Assembly (NCBI GenBank): GCA_021731815.1
Contig: JAKFWO010000008.1
Span: forward strand, 62,001-126,000
Length of the DNA: 64,000 bases
Direction: 5' to 3'
From: Hyphomonadaceae bacterium
GTDB lineage: Bacteria; Pseudomonadota; Alphaproteobacteria; Caulobacterales; Aquidulcibacteraceae
Shown here: piece after piece, positions 53,308 through 62,388 of the stretch
How the letters are laid out: every line of letters starts with the position of its first letter
Numbering within the stretch: position 1 is the stretch's first letter
Translations under genes and position numbers: made by a program
The notes under the pieces: generated by a model
What the model saw: only the letters and a program-made list of their open reading frames with translations
Told to the model about the DNA's origin: nothing
Database searches by the model: none

Positions 53308-55578
53308 TTAAATCATCGCTCCAAACTCTTTCGCGAGATTTAACAGAATGGGTCGAAGGGATGCTTCCGGCGAGGACAGAAGTGGCAGAATCGCGCCCGC
53401 TGCGCACCCGGCATCGAGGGAGCGTGTCAGCCGCTTCACAGGACCGATGCTCGACGCCGGCATCGAGAGATTGGAAAATCCCAATGCAATAAAGGCCATG
53501 GCTTCAAGCGGATGACCGGCGGCCTCGCCACAGATGGAAATCGTGATCCCGGCTGATTCGGCCGCAAGCCGGGTCGCCCGCAGAAACGACAATGCGCCAG
53601 GCGACAGGATGTCGTAGCGGTCGGCCACGCGCGGATTGGCCCGGTCGGCTGCAAAAAGATATTGCATGAGATCGTTCGTGCCGACCGACAAAAACTGGGC
53701 GCGGTCTTTCAGCGCCGGGATCTGCCAGAGAAAGGCGGGTGCCTCCACCATCGCGCCGACCCGCAGGGCCGAGGGACGGGGCTTGCCCATTCTTTCCGCC
53801 CAATCCGCCTCCTTTTCGAGCAGCGCGCGCGCAGCATCGAATTCGGCAAAATTGGCCACCAGCGGAAACATCACGGACAATTCCCGCCCCGCCGCTGCCG
53901 CGACCAGTGCCCGCAACTGGCGCCGGAACAAACCAGGCCGGTCGAGCGTGATGCGAATCGCCCGCCAGCCCAAAGCCGGGTTTTCCTCGCGCTCGCCATG
54001 GAGATAAGGCAGGACCTTGTCGCCCCCGAGATCGAGGGTGCGGAACTGCACGGGCTTGCCCTCGGCCTTGTCGATCGCCTGTGAATAAAGCGCAATCTGG
54101 TCTGAAAGCCGCGGCAGGGAATCGGCGATCAGGAACTGAAACTCGGTGCGGAACAGCCCGATCCCTTCGGCCCCCGAATCCGCCAATTGATCGAGATCCA
54201 TCGAGAGCCCGGCATTGAGCATCAAATGGATCCGCCGGCCATCGAGCGTCACGGCAGGCTCGTTGCGAATCAGCGCGAATTCGGCCCGGGCGGCCTGTTT
54301 CATCGCCACACGTTCACGGAAAGACGCGACAATTTCGATATTCGGGCGCATATGCACCCGGCCTTGTTCAGCGTCCACGAGCACGAGATCGCCTGGCTCA
54401 ACATGGCGCAGTAAATCCGGCAGCCGCCCGATAAATGGCCCGCCCAAAGCCCGCGCCACGATCGCGGCATGGGAGGTTGGTCCCCCCTCCTCCGTCAGCA
54501 CCGCGAGAAACGCGCCCTGCCCGTAATCGAGCAATTCGGCCGCCGAGAGGTCGCGTGCGACGAGAATGGCATCTTCGGGCAGGGAGTTGCGGTCGATCAC
54601 CGCCCCCGACAGAATGCGCAACAGCCGGTTGTCGATCGATTCCAGATCCTGCAACCGGTCGCGCAGATAGGGGTCGCGTGCATTTTGAAGCCGGGCGCGG
54701 TGTTCGTTGCGTACCCGCTCGACCGCAGCTTCCGCCGCAAGGCCGGCACGGGCGGCCTCGATCAGGCGCCGCGCCCAGGACGTATCCTCGGCCAGCAATT
54801 TCTGGGTTTCCATCACATCGCGCACAATTCCGGGTGCGCGCGGCCCGACATCGGTCAGGATGGCATCGAAATCGGCCGACAATGCCGCCAGCGCATCGAC
54901 GAGCCTTTGCTCCTCCCGCACCGGGTCATCGGAAAACAGGGCCTGGGGTGGCGCGATCGGGGCATGCATCACCACGCGCCCGATTGCCAGCCCCTCCACA
55001 AAGACGCGGCCATCCAGCTGTTCGGGCCGCGACAATCGGGTTTCAATGTCACCAAAACGCGCCTCGGCCAGCAGATTTCCCGCCGACACCACTTCGGCGA
55101 GCACGGTGGCGGTCGTCTGAAGCGCTTCGACCTCGTCCTCGGCATAATGGCGCTGCGCGCGGTTCTGGACGACCAGCACCCCGAGCGGGCGCCCGCCACG
55201 CAGAATCGGCACGCCGAGAAAGCTCTGATAGGGATCTTCACCGGTTTCGGGCCGATAGCTGAAGGCCGGGTGATGACGCGCATCCGACAGATTGACGGGC
55301 TTGGCCGAAGTCGAGGCAAGCCCCACCAGCCCCTCGCCCTTGCGCAGGCGCGTGGTGTGGACCGCGCTGCGATCGAGCCCCTCGGTCGCCGAGAGTTCCA
55401 TCTCCTCGGCCCCGGTGCGCAGATAGATCGAGCACACATCCGCCACCATGGTCGAAGCGATCATGGCCACGATGCGGTCGAGCCGCTCCTGTGCCCCGAT
55501 ATCCTCGGCCATCAGCCCGCGCAATTTGCGCAGCAAAAGCCGGGCACTTGCGGTGAAACTGGCAGGGGGCGGCCCCAT
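53308..55578 (-). CDS. ptsP: Nitrogen phosphotransferase enzyme I (GAF-EI)
   Basis: First enzyme of the regulatory PTS(Ntr) phosphorelay, PEP to EI(Ntr) to NPr to EIIA(Ntr); 756 residues. An N-terminal GAF domain (about 20-165) senses glutamine in studied homologues. Then come the EI swivel domain with the phosphorylated His about 367 in GGPTSHAAIVARALGG, GADGIGLFRTEF-like SGAEGIGLFRTEFQFL, and the PEP-binding FLSVGTNDLMQYLFAADR and ICGEAAGHP (catalytic Cys). The ATG at 55578 lies 30 bases from a 13-bp minisatellite. Confidence 0.97.
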   Translation of the reverse strand: MGPPPASFTASARLLLRKLRGLMAEDIGAQERLDRIVAMIASTMVADVCSIYLRTGAEEMELSATEGLDRSAVHTTRLRKGEGLVGLASTSAKPVNLSDARHHPAFSYRPETGEDPYQSFLGVPILRGGRPLGVLVVQNRAQRHYAEDEVEALQTTATVLAEVVSAGNLLAEARFGDIETRLSRPEQLDGRVFVEGLAIGRVVMHAPIAPPQALFSDDPVREEQRLVDALAALSADFDAILTDVGPRAPGIVRDVMETQKLLAEDTSWARRLIEAARAGLAAEAAVERVRNEHRARLQNARDPYLRDRLQDLESIDNRLLRILSGAVIDRNSLPEDAILVARDLSAAELLDYGQGAFLAVLTEEGGPTSHAAIVARALGGPFIGRLPDLLRHVEPGDLVLVDAEQGRVHMRPNIEIVASFRERVAMKQAARAEFALIRNEPAVTLDGRRIHLMLNAGLSMDLDQLADSGAEGIGLFRTEFQFLIADSLPRLSDQIALYSQAIDKAEGKPVQFRTLDLGGDKVLPYLHGEREENPALGWRAIRITLDRPGLFRRQLRALVAAAAGRELSVMFPLVANFAEFDAARALLEKEADWAERMGKPRPSALRVGAMVEAPAFLWQIPALKDRAQFLSVGTNDLMQYLFAADRANPRVADRYDILSPGALSFLRATRLAAESAGITISICGEAAGHPLEAMAFIALGFSNLSMPASSIGPVKRLTRSLDAGCAAGAILPLLSSPEASLRPILLNLAKEFGAMI

Positions 55579-55869
55579 AAGCGGACTTTCTTCGGGATCG
55601 GGTTGCAGGATGAGACTGCAGGATCAGACTGCGGGATCAGACTGCGGGATCAGACTGCGGGATCAGACTGCGGGATCAGACTGCGGGATCAGGACGGGAA
55701 ATATCTGGCGCGGGCGCGTGGAGGGCATCCGGGGCGCTCGCTTGCCCTTACCTTGCCCGATGCGGTTTCGATAGCGGAAAAGAATTTACTACTGCACCCC
55801 GGCGCGTGAGTGCCAAAAATCCGGGCACGGATGGACGAATGTCAACACGCCGAACAGGGATAATCCGGT
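55579..55869. other. Intergenic region between lysC and ptsP
   Basis: About 290 bases after the lysC stop, which precedes ptsP on the same strand. The half nearest ptsP is the 13-bp minisatellite. No gene seen. Confidence 0.5.
55608..55692. repeat. Minisatellite, 13 bp x about 6.5, upstream of ptsP
   Basis: One degenerate and five perfect copies of GGATCAGACTGCG plus a partial copy, starting 30 bases upstream of the ptsP ATG. Confidence 0.95.
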
Positions 55870-57132
55870 TCAGCCCCGGCCGGGATCGGACGCGTCGAGT
55901 TCGAACGCCGAATGGAGCGCGCGCACCGCAAGCTCGGTATATTCGGAGGCCACCAGCACGCTGATCTTGATTTCGGACGTCGCAATCGCCTGAATATTGA
56001 TATTGCGGGCCGCCAGCGCCTGAAACATCGTGCGCGCGACGCCCGTATGGCTGCGCATGCCGACCCCGACCACCGAAACTTTTGCTACATCAAGATCGGC
56101 TGTCACCTGCTCGAAATCGATCGCCTCCCGCCCGTCCTGCAAGGTGGCCAGCGCCAGTCTCACGTCCTTTTCAGGCAAGGTGAACAACAGATTCTGGCGG
56201 TTTTCGGTGCGGGCCTGGCTTTGCACGATCATGTCGACATTGATCCGCGCATCCGCCAGACGCCCGAAAATATCGGCCGCAATTCCGGGGCGATCGAGCA
56301 CGCCGAACAGTGAGATCCGCGCCTCGTCCCGGCTATAGGCGATGCCGCTGACCACACGTTGTTCCATCATGGGATCTTCCTCGCAGACCAGAGTGCCGGG
56401 ATTGGGTTGGCCCGGCTCGACAAAACTCGACAGGACCCGCACCGGAACCCGCCAGTTCATGGCCAGTTCCACCGAACGCGTCTGTAACACCCGCGCGCCC
56501 AGCGACGCCATTTCCAGCATTTCTTCATAGGAAATGCGGTCGAGCCGGCGGGCCCTCGCGACGATGCGCGGATCTGTCGTATAGATGCCATCGACATCGG
56601 TATAGATGTCGCAGCGTTCGGCCTTGAGGGCAGCGGCCAGCGCCACCGCCGAAGTGTCGGACCCGCCGCGGCCCAAAGTGGTTATCCGTCCTGTTCCCGT
56701 GACCCCCTGGAATCCCGGCAGGACGGCGATCTCGCCTTCATCCAAAGCGCGCAACAGGTCGGGGGCCTCGATCCGGTCGATGCGCGCACTGCCATGGGAA
56801 TCATCGGTGAGAACCGGCACCTGCCAGCCCTGCCAGGAACGCGCCGGCAGCGCGATCCGCCGCAAGGCGAGTGCAAGCAGCCCGCTCGTCACCTGCTCGC
56901 CGCTGGCGCAGACCACATCATATTCGTCGTCGAAGGCGGGGCCGATCAGAGCGCCGCCTGCCGCCTCGCGGGCAAATTCCACCAGCCGGTTGGTTTCCCC
57001 CGACATGGCCGATACCACAATGGCGAGGCCGGTCCCCGGTTGACGTTCGGCCGCAACGAGGCGTGCCGCGCGTGCCAGACGCGCCACATCGCCGACCGAA
57101 GTCCCGCCAAATTTCAACACGAGACGCGCCAT
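55870..57132 (-). CDS. lysC: Aspartate kinase
   Basis: Phosphorylates aspartate, the entry step for lysine, threonine and methionine. 420 residues. VLKFGGTSVGD (7-16), GRGGSDTSAVALAAAL, EMLEMASLGARVL and a C-terminal pair of ACT domains (ISLFGVLDRPGIAADIFGRL and VSVVGVGMRSHTGVARTMFQAL) identify it as the single-chain, feedback-regulated class. ATG 57132. It is upstream of ptsP on the same strand. Confidence 0.98.
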   Translation of the reverse strand: MARLVLKFGGTSVGDVARLARAARLVAAERQPGTGLAIVVSAMSGETNRLVEFAREAAGGALIGPAFDDEYDVVCASGEQVTSGLLALALRRIALPARSWQGWQVPVLTDDSHGSARIDRIEAPDLLRALDEGEIAVLPGFQGVTGTGRITTLGRGGSDTSAVALAAALKAERCDIYTDVDGIYTTDPRIVARARRLDRISYEEMLEMASLGARVLQTRSVELAMNWRVPVRVLSSFVEPGQPNPGTLVCEEDPMMEQRVVSGIAYSRDEARISLFGVLDRPGIAADIFGRLADARINVDMIVQSQARTENRQNLLFTLPEKDVRLALATLQDGREAIDFEQVTADLDVAKVSVVGVGMRSHTGVARTMFQALAARNINIQAIATSEIKISVLVASEYTELAVRALHSAFELDASDPGRG

Positions 57133-57377
57133 CGCCCGCCGCTCCGCCAGCTTTTCCTGACCCGGATTGAACCGAATCTCACCCGCTCAGGCCCGGGCGC
57201 GCAGAAGCGTGGGTGTTAGCGGTGGGCAGTCGCGAAAGCAATGAAGCCGTCAGGGAATTTTGGCAGCGAGACCGGGGCGCTGGATCATATGACCGCTTGC
57301 GGCATTGGTGCGCGGCTCCACAGGCGGCGAATTTACCCGCTATTCAGCCCGCACGGCTTCAGGGGCGGCGGGGCCAA
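57133..57377. other. Intergenic region upstream of lysC
   Basis: About 245 bases on the lysC side of the small membrane protein gene. No supported gene; probably the lysC promoter. No repeat array here. Confidence 0.4.
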
Positions 57378-57698
57378 TCAATCCCGGCGAAAGCGGGACT
57401 TTCCGGCCTTGTTCTGCCCTGCCTTGTTCTGCCCTGCCTTGTTCTGCCCGGCCTTGCTCCGCCCGTCGGGCGAAAAATCGCGCACTGCCGCGTCATGGCC
57501 CGAGCGCGCGGACGCGAAGCTCAGTGCCAGCAAGCCGCCACCCACCAATGCGGTCAGAAACGCGCCAGCCGCCACGGCGACATAAGCGTGCCCCGACAGA
57601 ATAACCCCGCTGCGGCGCGCAATCATCTCGACCAGCACCAGTGCGCCGAGTGTCAGGACAAAAGCGAGGATCAGCACGAAGCGCAATGGCCGCTTCAT
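57378..57698 (-). CDS. Small two-helix membrane protein with a repeat-coded tail
   Basis: A 106-residue protein with two membrane helices (FVLILAFVLTLGALVLVEMIA and a second near YVAVAAGAFLTALVGGGLLALSFA) and a basic tail of KAGQN pentapeptide repeats coded by 15-bp units at 57406-57465. No family recognised. GGGGAA precedes ATG 57698. It is the last gene of the ydbH-ynbE-ydbL run, 65 bases after ydbL, so it may belong to the same envelope system. Confidence 0.7.
   Translation of the reverse strand: MKRPLRFVLILAFVLTLGALVLVEMIARRSGVILSGHAYVAVAAGAFLTALVGGGLLALSFASARSGHDAAVRDFSPDGRSKAGQNKAGQNKAGQNKAGKSRFRRD
57406..57465. repeat. In-frame tandem repeat, 15 bp x 4
   Basis: GCCTTGTTCTGCCCT twice exactly, then two degenerate copies, coding for KAGQN blocks at the C-terminus of the small membrane protein. 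Confidence 0.9.
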
Positions 57699-57763
57699 GA
57701 TGCTGTTCCCCGCCCTTTCGCTTGCCCCGCTTCGGCCCTGTGCGGCTTGTGACGCATCAGGGT

Positions 57764-58153
57764 CTATTTCTGTTTCCACTGGCCGGTAGAATCTTTCACA
57801 AACACACCGGCCGGCAGCCTTTCGATGATGGATCGTGCCGCCACCTGGCCGGCATCATCCACACTTTGTCCATTGGCTTCGGCAATTCCGGTATAGGCGG
57901 ATCGACGCAAGGCATTGATCTCGTTAAGTACGCGCTTGAGTTCGACATCATTATTGGGCTTGACGAAAGCGGCATAGCCATCCGCTTGTTCGCCGATGAT
58001 CCCGGCCTCGCGCGCCGCCCTGAATTTCTGGCCCGTGACCTCATCAGCGGCGAAGGCAGACATGCCGAAACCCGAAAACGCCATGGAAAACCCGATCGCC
58101 AGTGCTGTGAAAACACGGCGCAGGGTGAATATATTTGAAGTCCGACTGGTCAT
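57764..58153 (-). CDS. ydbL: YdbL family periplasmic protein (DUF1318)
   Basis: A 129-residue exported protein: signal peptide ending near GMSAFA, then the DUF1318 pattern KFRAAREAGIIGEQADGYAAF and EINALRRSAYTGIAEANG. In Enterobacteria YdbL is encoded with YnbE and the AsmA-like YdbH, which helps maintain outer-membrane lipid balance. The same three-gene order is kept here. ATG 58153 has GGAG nine bases upstream. Confidence 0.93.
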   Translation of the reverse strand: MTSRTSNIFTLRRVFTALAIGFSMAFSGFGMSAFAADEVTGQKFRAAREAGIIGEQADGYAAFVKPNNDVELKRVLNEINALRRSAYTGIAEANGQSVDDAGQVAARSIIERLPAGVFVKDSTGQWKQK

Positions 58154-58171
58154 CGTGTTTTCTCCGATCAC

Positions 58172-58360
58172 TTAGAAGATATTGGGATTGGCGGCGATGG
58201 CCTTCTTTACATCTTCTTCCATTTTGACCAGAACTTCCTGGCTGATCCTGGCATTGATGTTCAGATTGATTTCGATCGGCTTGTCGCCGCCCGCCAGACG
58301 CACCGTCGGCGAGCACGCAATGAGCGCGGCACCGGCAGCAGCGATCATGATGATACGCAT
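58172..58360 (-). CDS. ynbE: YnbE family lipoprotein
   Basis: A 62-residue lipoprotein. A short signal peptide with lipobox LIAC (Cys about 16) is followed by the YnbE core: PIEINLNINARISQEVLVKM and a helical tail VKKAIAANPNIF. In E. coli YnbE is reported to stack on the C-terminus of YdbH. GAGGAG precedes ATG 58360. The stop is 18 bases before the ydbL start. Confidence 0.92.
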   Translation of the reverse strand: MRIIMIAAAGAALIACSPTVRLAGGDKPIEINLNINARISQEVLVKMEEDVKKAIAANPNIF

Positions 58361-58425
58361 TTCATTCTCCTCTTTCGCCGCCCCGGGCGACCGAACCACA
58401 TTCTTCCTTCTGTTCCATACCCCAT

Positions 58426-61400
58426 TCATGGCCCGGCGTTAACGCCTTTATCCGCCGGCTTTTTGCCCGCCTCTTCCTCGCGGAGCTGGCGGAGCAGGTC
58501 TTCGCCGATCGATTTGGCCGTTGTTCCGCGCGATATTTGCTCGGCTACCCTGAACCCTCTCTGAATGTCGCCGACATTGAAATTGCTGGTCATGCTATAT
58601 TTCAGCGGCAGATTATCGAACAGCGCATTGCCACGCCCCGACAAATTAAGGTTCAGCGTCAGATCGCCGGTGAGATCGCCATTGATTCCGACACTTATCT
58701 TTTTATAAGTGAAATCCTTGAGACCCTGAAAGGCCAGTTCGCGCTCGGTGGGCAGGCGCGGACCAAAAAAGCCATAGCGGCGGGGGCCCGTGGGCCCGAT
58801 CGTCCCGGCGGGGCGGCTGGATAACAGGTCGAGCGTGACCGGATCGCCCTGCAATATACCGTTTTCGGCGCTGACTACCCCATTGACGATCCGCGTTCGC
58901 GTACCCTGAATTTCCACGGGCAGCAGGCCCGAGATCGCCCCCGTGGCTTTCCAGTCCCTGATTTCGAGGAGATCGAGCAATTCCTGCAATTCCACGCCTT
59001 CGACGACCAAAGGAAAGCGCAGGATCGGCGCGGCATTTGGGTCCGCAGCCGCTTCACCCGCCGCCGGCGCAGCCAAGGGGGCGACCGCGTTTTGCAGCGT
59101 CAGCGCGCCGCTCGCCACCGGGATGCGGGCTGATTCGATCAACAGGAACGGCGTGGCAATGCCGGCTCCGGGATCGGCCGGCCGGATGGAATAGGCAATC
59201 TCCACACCCTCGATCGGCAGTCCGGGATTGAGGGTGCCGATGGTCAGCTTCTGGGCCGGCGCAGAGGTGAGCGTGAAAATGTCATCAAATTTCAGAATGG
59301 TACCGAGGCCGGTTACCGGCCCGGTCGCCAGATTGGCAAACGCGAAATCACGCAATGCGATCTGGCCTGCGCCGGTTACCGGGGCATCAGGCCCCCAGGT
59401 GAAAGTGAAATCGGCCTCGGCCTCGCCGGCGGCATCATTGATCTGACCGGCGAGAATCGGGGCAAGGGTCCGCGGTTGTGTTCCGCCGCGTTCGAAACGC
59501 AAGGCACCGCTGCGCAGATCGGCCCGGCCGGTTCCGGCGGCGAGATCCGAACGCACCACAAATTCTCCAAGCCCGATCCCCCCGGAGCGCGGGGCGAAAC
59601 TGGCTGAAAAATCGTCGCCAGCCAATTCGCCCGAGCCCGCTGCAAGAATGGGAGCGAAATTGGACGGCGCGGCGATGTCGTGAATGGTTCCGGAAAGCGC
59701 CGGCAATTGCACACGAATCTTGTTTTCGCGTGCTTCCCCCAAAGGCGACGCGTCGAATTTCACCGCGCCATCCGCCATGCGGAACGCCAGTTTTTCGCCC
59801 GCGAGGGCAATTTTCTCGCTCGCCCCAAAGGCGCGCCATTGCCCGTCCGGCGTGGCGAGCGCGTTGACCGTGCTGATGCCGGCGCGAATACGCGTTTGCG
59901 GATCCAGCAGCGAATTCCCCTCGCCAAAAACCTCCGGCGCGAGAATGACCGTGCGCACGCCATTTCCACCGGCCTCGAATCGCAGATCGAGCATCGGGAT
60001 CCGCATCGTCCCGGCAAACAGGGGGGCCCCGGACCGATCGTCTGCCGCATCGCCCTGTTCTTCGGCCGAACCCAATCGCAAAGGTGCCGAGAGACCGGAA
60101 ATACGAAATCCGCCGCCCGCGCCGCCCGCGCCGCCATGCACCAGCCCCGCGGGGTCGGCACATAATCGGGCGGCAAACGCACCGACATGGGCGATCGCGG
60201 CATCGGCCGCTTTTGCGGAAACCGGCAGGCAGCCATTTGCGGGCGTAAAGCGCCATGTGTTTTCGTCGAGCTGCACTTCGCCGTCCAGCAACAAGGAGGC
60301 CCCGTCGATCCGCACAGAATAGATTTCCCCGGAAAATTGCGCGGGGGCTGCGCTGATCCTTACTACGCCTCCGCCGGGACCTCCATTCTGCCCGTTGCCT
60401 TTCCAGGTGAACCGGATATCGCCCGATTGCAGCGCCAATTGATTGGCCGCATCGCCGCGCGAGTGATAGGTCAGGTCGAACACAGCCTCGGCCGCCCGCC
60501 GGTCGATGACGAGCGAATTGGCGACAAGATTCAGGAACGGCGCGCCGGGCCCTTCGACCCGCAAAGCATGGGCACCACCCAATGCCATTTCGCCGGAATT
60601 GAGGAGCAGATAAGGCTGGGAACCCTGGTCGCCGGAGGGCGCGAGCATCGCACGCAAGCCCGAACCGGAAGTGAACGTCAATAGCTCATCGAGGGTCAGC
60701 CGCCAGCCTGATTCCCGGCCATTGGTCCCGATTCCGACCTTCCCCTTTAAACGCGCGCCCGAGGCCAAAGCCGCAATACCTGCCGCACGCCATTCGCGCA
60801 ACTCGCCGGCCAGCGGTTCCGGCAATCCGATGGCGAGGGCTCGGTCGATCGCCGCCATCACCGGCGCGCTTTCGGAATGCGCCTCGGAATCGAGGGAAAA
60901 ATCCAGTTCCCCCCGCAGCCGGTCGGTACCGATCCCGTCCACGCCGAAACCGAGGCGACTGGCAAAGGCCGGAAGAATTCCTGCCTTCGCATCGGTGCCG
61001 GGCACGAAGGCCCCGAACCGTCCTTGCCACAGCCCATTGACGCCCTGAATGCCCTCTCCGCGCGGTGCGAGCGCCAGATTTCCGGTCAATCCCTGAAAAT
61101 ATGCACCATTGGCAAAGCGCAGGGTGCCTGCGGCGATATCGGCCGCCACCTTCCAGCCGGCAATCCCGGGCGGAGCCGAATCCGCGGCCGCACCGGCAGG
61201 CACGAATTGCGCGCCAAGATCGCGCAATTCCACCACGAGGTCACGCGCCTCGAGCCCGGCCTGTTCGATCCGGGCGAGCTTCAGGGCACCGGAACCATCA
61301 AATCCCTTGTCGTGCATGCGAAAGCGGCCGGATAATTGTCCCTTTTCGGCACGGAAACCGGGCGCGAATGCGCCGCCGAGCTCGATCGCGAAGGTTCCGC

Positions 61401-62043
61401 TGGTCAATTCCGAAGTCATCTCTGCGGTGAATGCGTAACCCGCCAGATCGCCGCGCCAGTCGCCGAGTGACAATGCGGTGCGTCCGCTCTTGCCGGAAAC
61501 GATCAAGGGCTTCGCCCCACCCCCATTGATTTCCACATCGAGCGCAACGACCCCTGCGGGGGTCGAAATCTCGATCCGCCCCTCGCGCAAGCGAATGGGC
61601 GGCGGTGGCTTTTTCTCGCCCGAGGGTTTGGGCTGCAATTTCTCGAGCCCGTTAAGATCAACCCCCCCCGCACCGATATCGAACCGGATCACCGGGCGGT
61701 CGAGTTCGATGGCCGCAATTTCCGGCGAAAAAGCGTCTCGCCAATTGAACAGAACGGTAGCGCCGGCCAGGCTGAGCGCTTCCTCGCCACCTTGCGACAG
61801 ACGCAGGCCTTCCACCTTCACGCCGGAGAAATCGAGCCGGCTGATTTCGAAATCACCCCTCAGGCCCTTGTCCTTCAGCCAATTGCGAACCAGTGTCTCA
61901 GCAATGGGCTGGCGCAGGGACGCGCCGAGCGCGACAAGGCCCGCCGCGGACACAAGCGTTATCGCTGCAAAGCGCCCACCACGACCCCGCATGCGCGGGG
62001 CCATTGAAATCTCGGAAGAGACCTCGGTCTCGCTGCGGGCCAA
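58426..62043 (-). CDS. ydbH: YdbH family AsmA-like intermembrane lipid transport protein
   Basis: A 1205-residue periplasmic protein with one N-terminal membrane helix (FAAITLVSAAGLVALGASL) and a very long beta-strand-rich body typical of AsmA-like bridge proteins that carry phospholipids between inner and outer membrane. The C-terminal block (VTLDLLSSRPAGT, FQGLKDFTYKKISVGINGDLTG, LKYSMTSNFNVG) is the most conserved YdbH part. It is followed 65 bases later by ynbE and then ydbL. It is longer than the E. coli protein (about 880), the extra being mid-body. Confidence 0.92.
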   Translation of the reverse strand: MARSETEVSSEISMAPRMRGRGGRFAAITLVSAAGLVALGASLRQPIAETLVRNWLKDKGLRGDFEISRLDFSGVKVEGLRLSQGGEEALSLAGATVLFNWRDAFSPEIAAIELDRPVIRFDIGAGGVDLNGLEKLQPKPSGEKKPPPPIRLREGRIEISTPAGVVALDVEINGGGAKPLIVSGKSGRTALSLGDWRGDLAGYAFTAEMTSELTSGTFAIELGGAFAPGFRAEKGQLSGRFRMHDKGFDGSGALKLARIEQAGLEARDLVVELRDLGAQFVPAGAAADSAPPGIAGWKVAADIAAGTLRFANGAYFQGLTGNLALAPRGEGIQGVNGLWQGRFGAFVPGTDAKAGILPAFASRLGFGVDGIGTDRLRGELDFSLDSEAHSESAPVMAAIDRALAIGLPEPLAGELREWRAAGIAALASGARLKGKVGIGTNGRESGWRLTLDELLTFTSGSGLRAMLAPSGDQGSQPYLLLNSGEMALGGAHALRVEGPGAPFLNLVANSLVIDRRAAEAVFDLTYHSRGDAANQLALQSGDIRFTWKGNGQNGGPGGGVVRISAAPAQFSGEIYSVRIDGASLLLDGEVQLDENTWRFTPANGCLPVSAKAADAAIAHVGAFAARLCADPAGLVHGGAGGAGGGFRISGLSAPLRLGSAEEQGDAADDRSGAPLFAGTMRIPMLDLRFEAGGNGVRTVILAPEVFGEGNSLLDPQTRIRAGISTVNALATPDGQWRAFGASEKIALAGEKLAFRMADGAVKFDASPLGEARENKIRVQLPALSGTIHDIAAPSNFAPILAAGSGELAGDDFSASFAPRSGGIGLGEFVVRSDLAAGTGRADLRSGALRFERGGTQPRTLAPILAGQINDAAGEAEADFTFTWGPDAPVTGAGQIALRDFAFANLATGPVTGLGTILKFDDIFTLTSAPAQKLTIGTLNPGLPIEGVEIAYSIRPADPGAGIATPFLLIESARIPVASGALTLQNAVAPLAAPAAGEAAADPNAAPILRFPLVVEGVELQELLDLLEIRDWKATGAISGLLPVEIQGTRTRIVNGVVSAENGILQGDPVTLDLLSSRPAGTIGPTGPRRYGFFGPRLPTERELAFQGLKDFTYKKISVGINGDLTGDLTLNLNLSGRGNALFDNLPLKYSMTSNFNVGDIQRGFRVAEQISRGTTAKSIGEDLLRQLREEEAGKKPADKGVNAGP

Positions 62044-62388
62044 GAAGATTCCTCCACGCGCGTTACAATTCTGTTCCGGACTTGTGTCCCAAACACATGA
62101 ACACCGGTTACACGGGCACCAATTACACGGGTACCGGTTACACGGGCACCAATTACACGGGTACGACAGCCCCTGACCTGCGCGTCAGAAGCCCGCGCCA
62201 CACATTTGCGTCTGCCCTTTCATCGCGACCAGGGCTATTCCAGCGAACTTGCGGCGCTTGTCTCGCAAGAGTCAAAACAACCTCCGCTGAATATGGCGAT
62301 CGGGGCTGCAATTTGCACGGCCAAATTCTGGCACATTTGCATGACGTTTTGCTAGAGCAGCAGCCGAACCGCACCCTTCGAGGCCATC
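62044..62388. promoter_or_regulatory. Divergent region ydbH / phosphomannomutase
   Basis: 345 bases between two outward-facing starts. The ydbH side holds a 15-bp tandem array (62106-62165); the other half must carry the phosphomannomutase promoter. No gene supported. Confidence 0.5.
62106..62165. repeat. Intergenic tandem repeat, 15 bp x 4 (30-bp higher-order unit)
   Basis: GGTTACACGGGCACC and AATTACACGGGTACC alternate twice, so both a 15-bp and a 30-bp period are visible. It starts about 63 bases upstream of the ydbH start. Confidence 0.93.
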
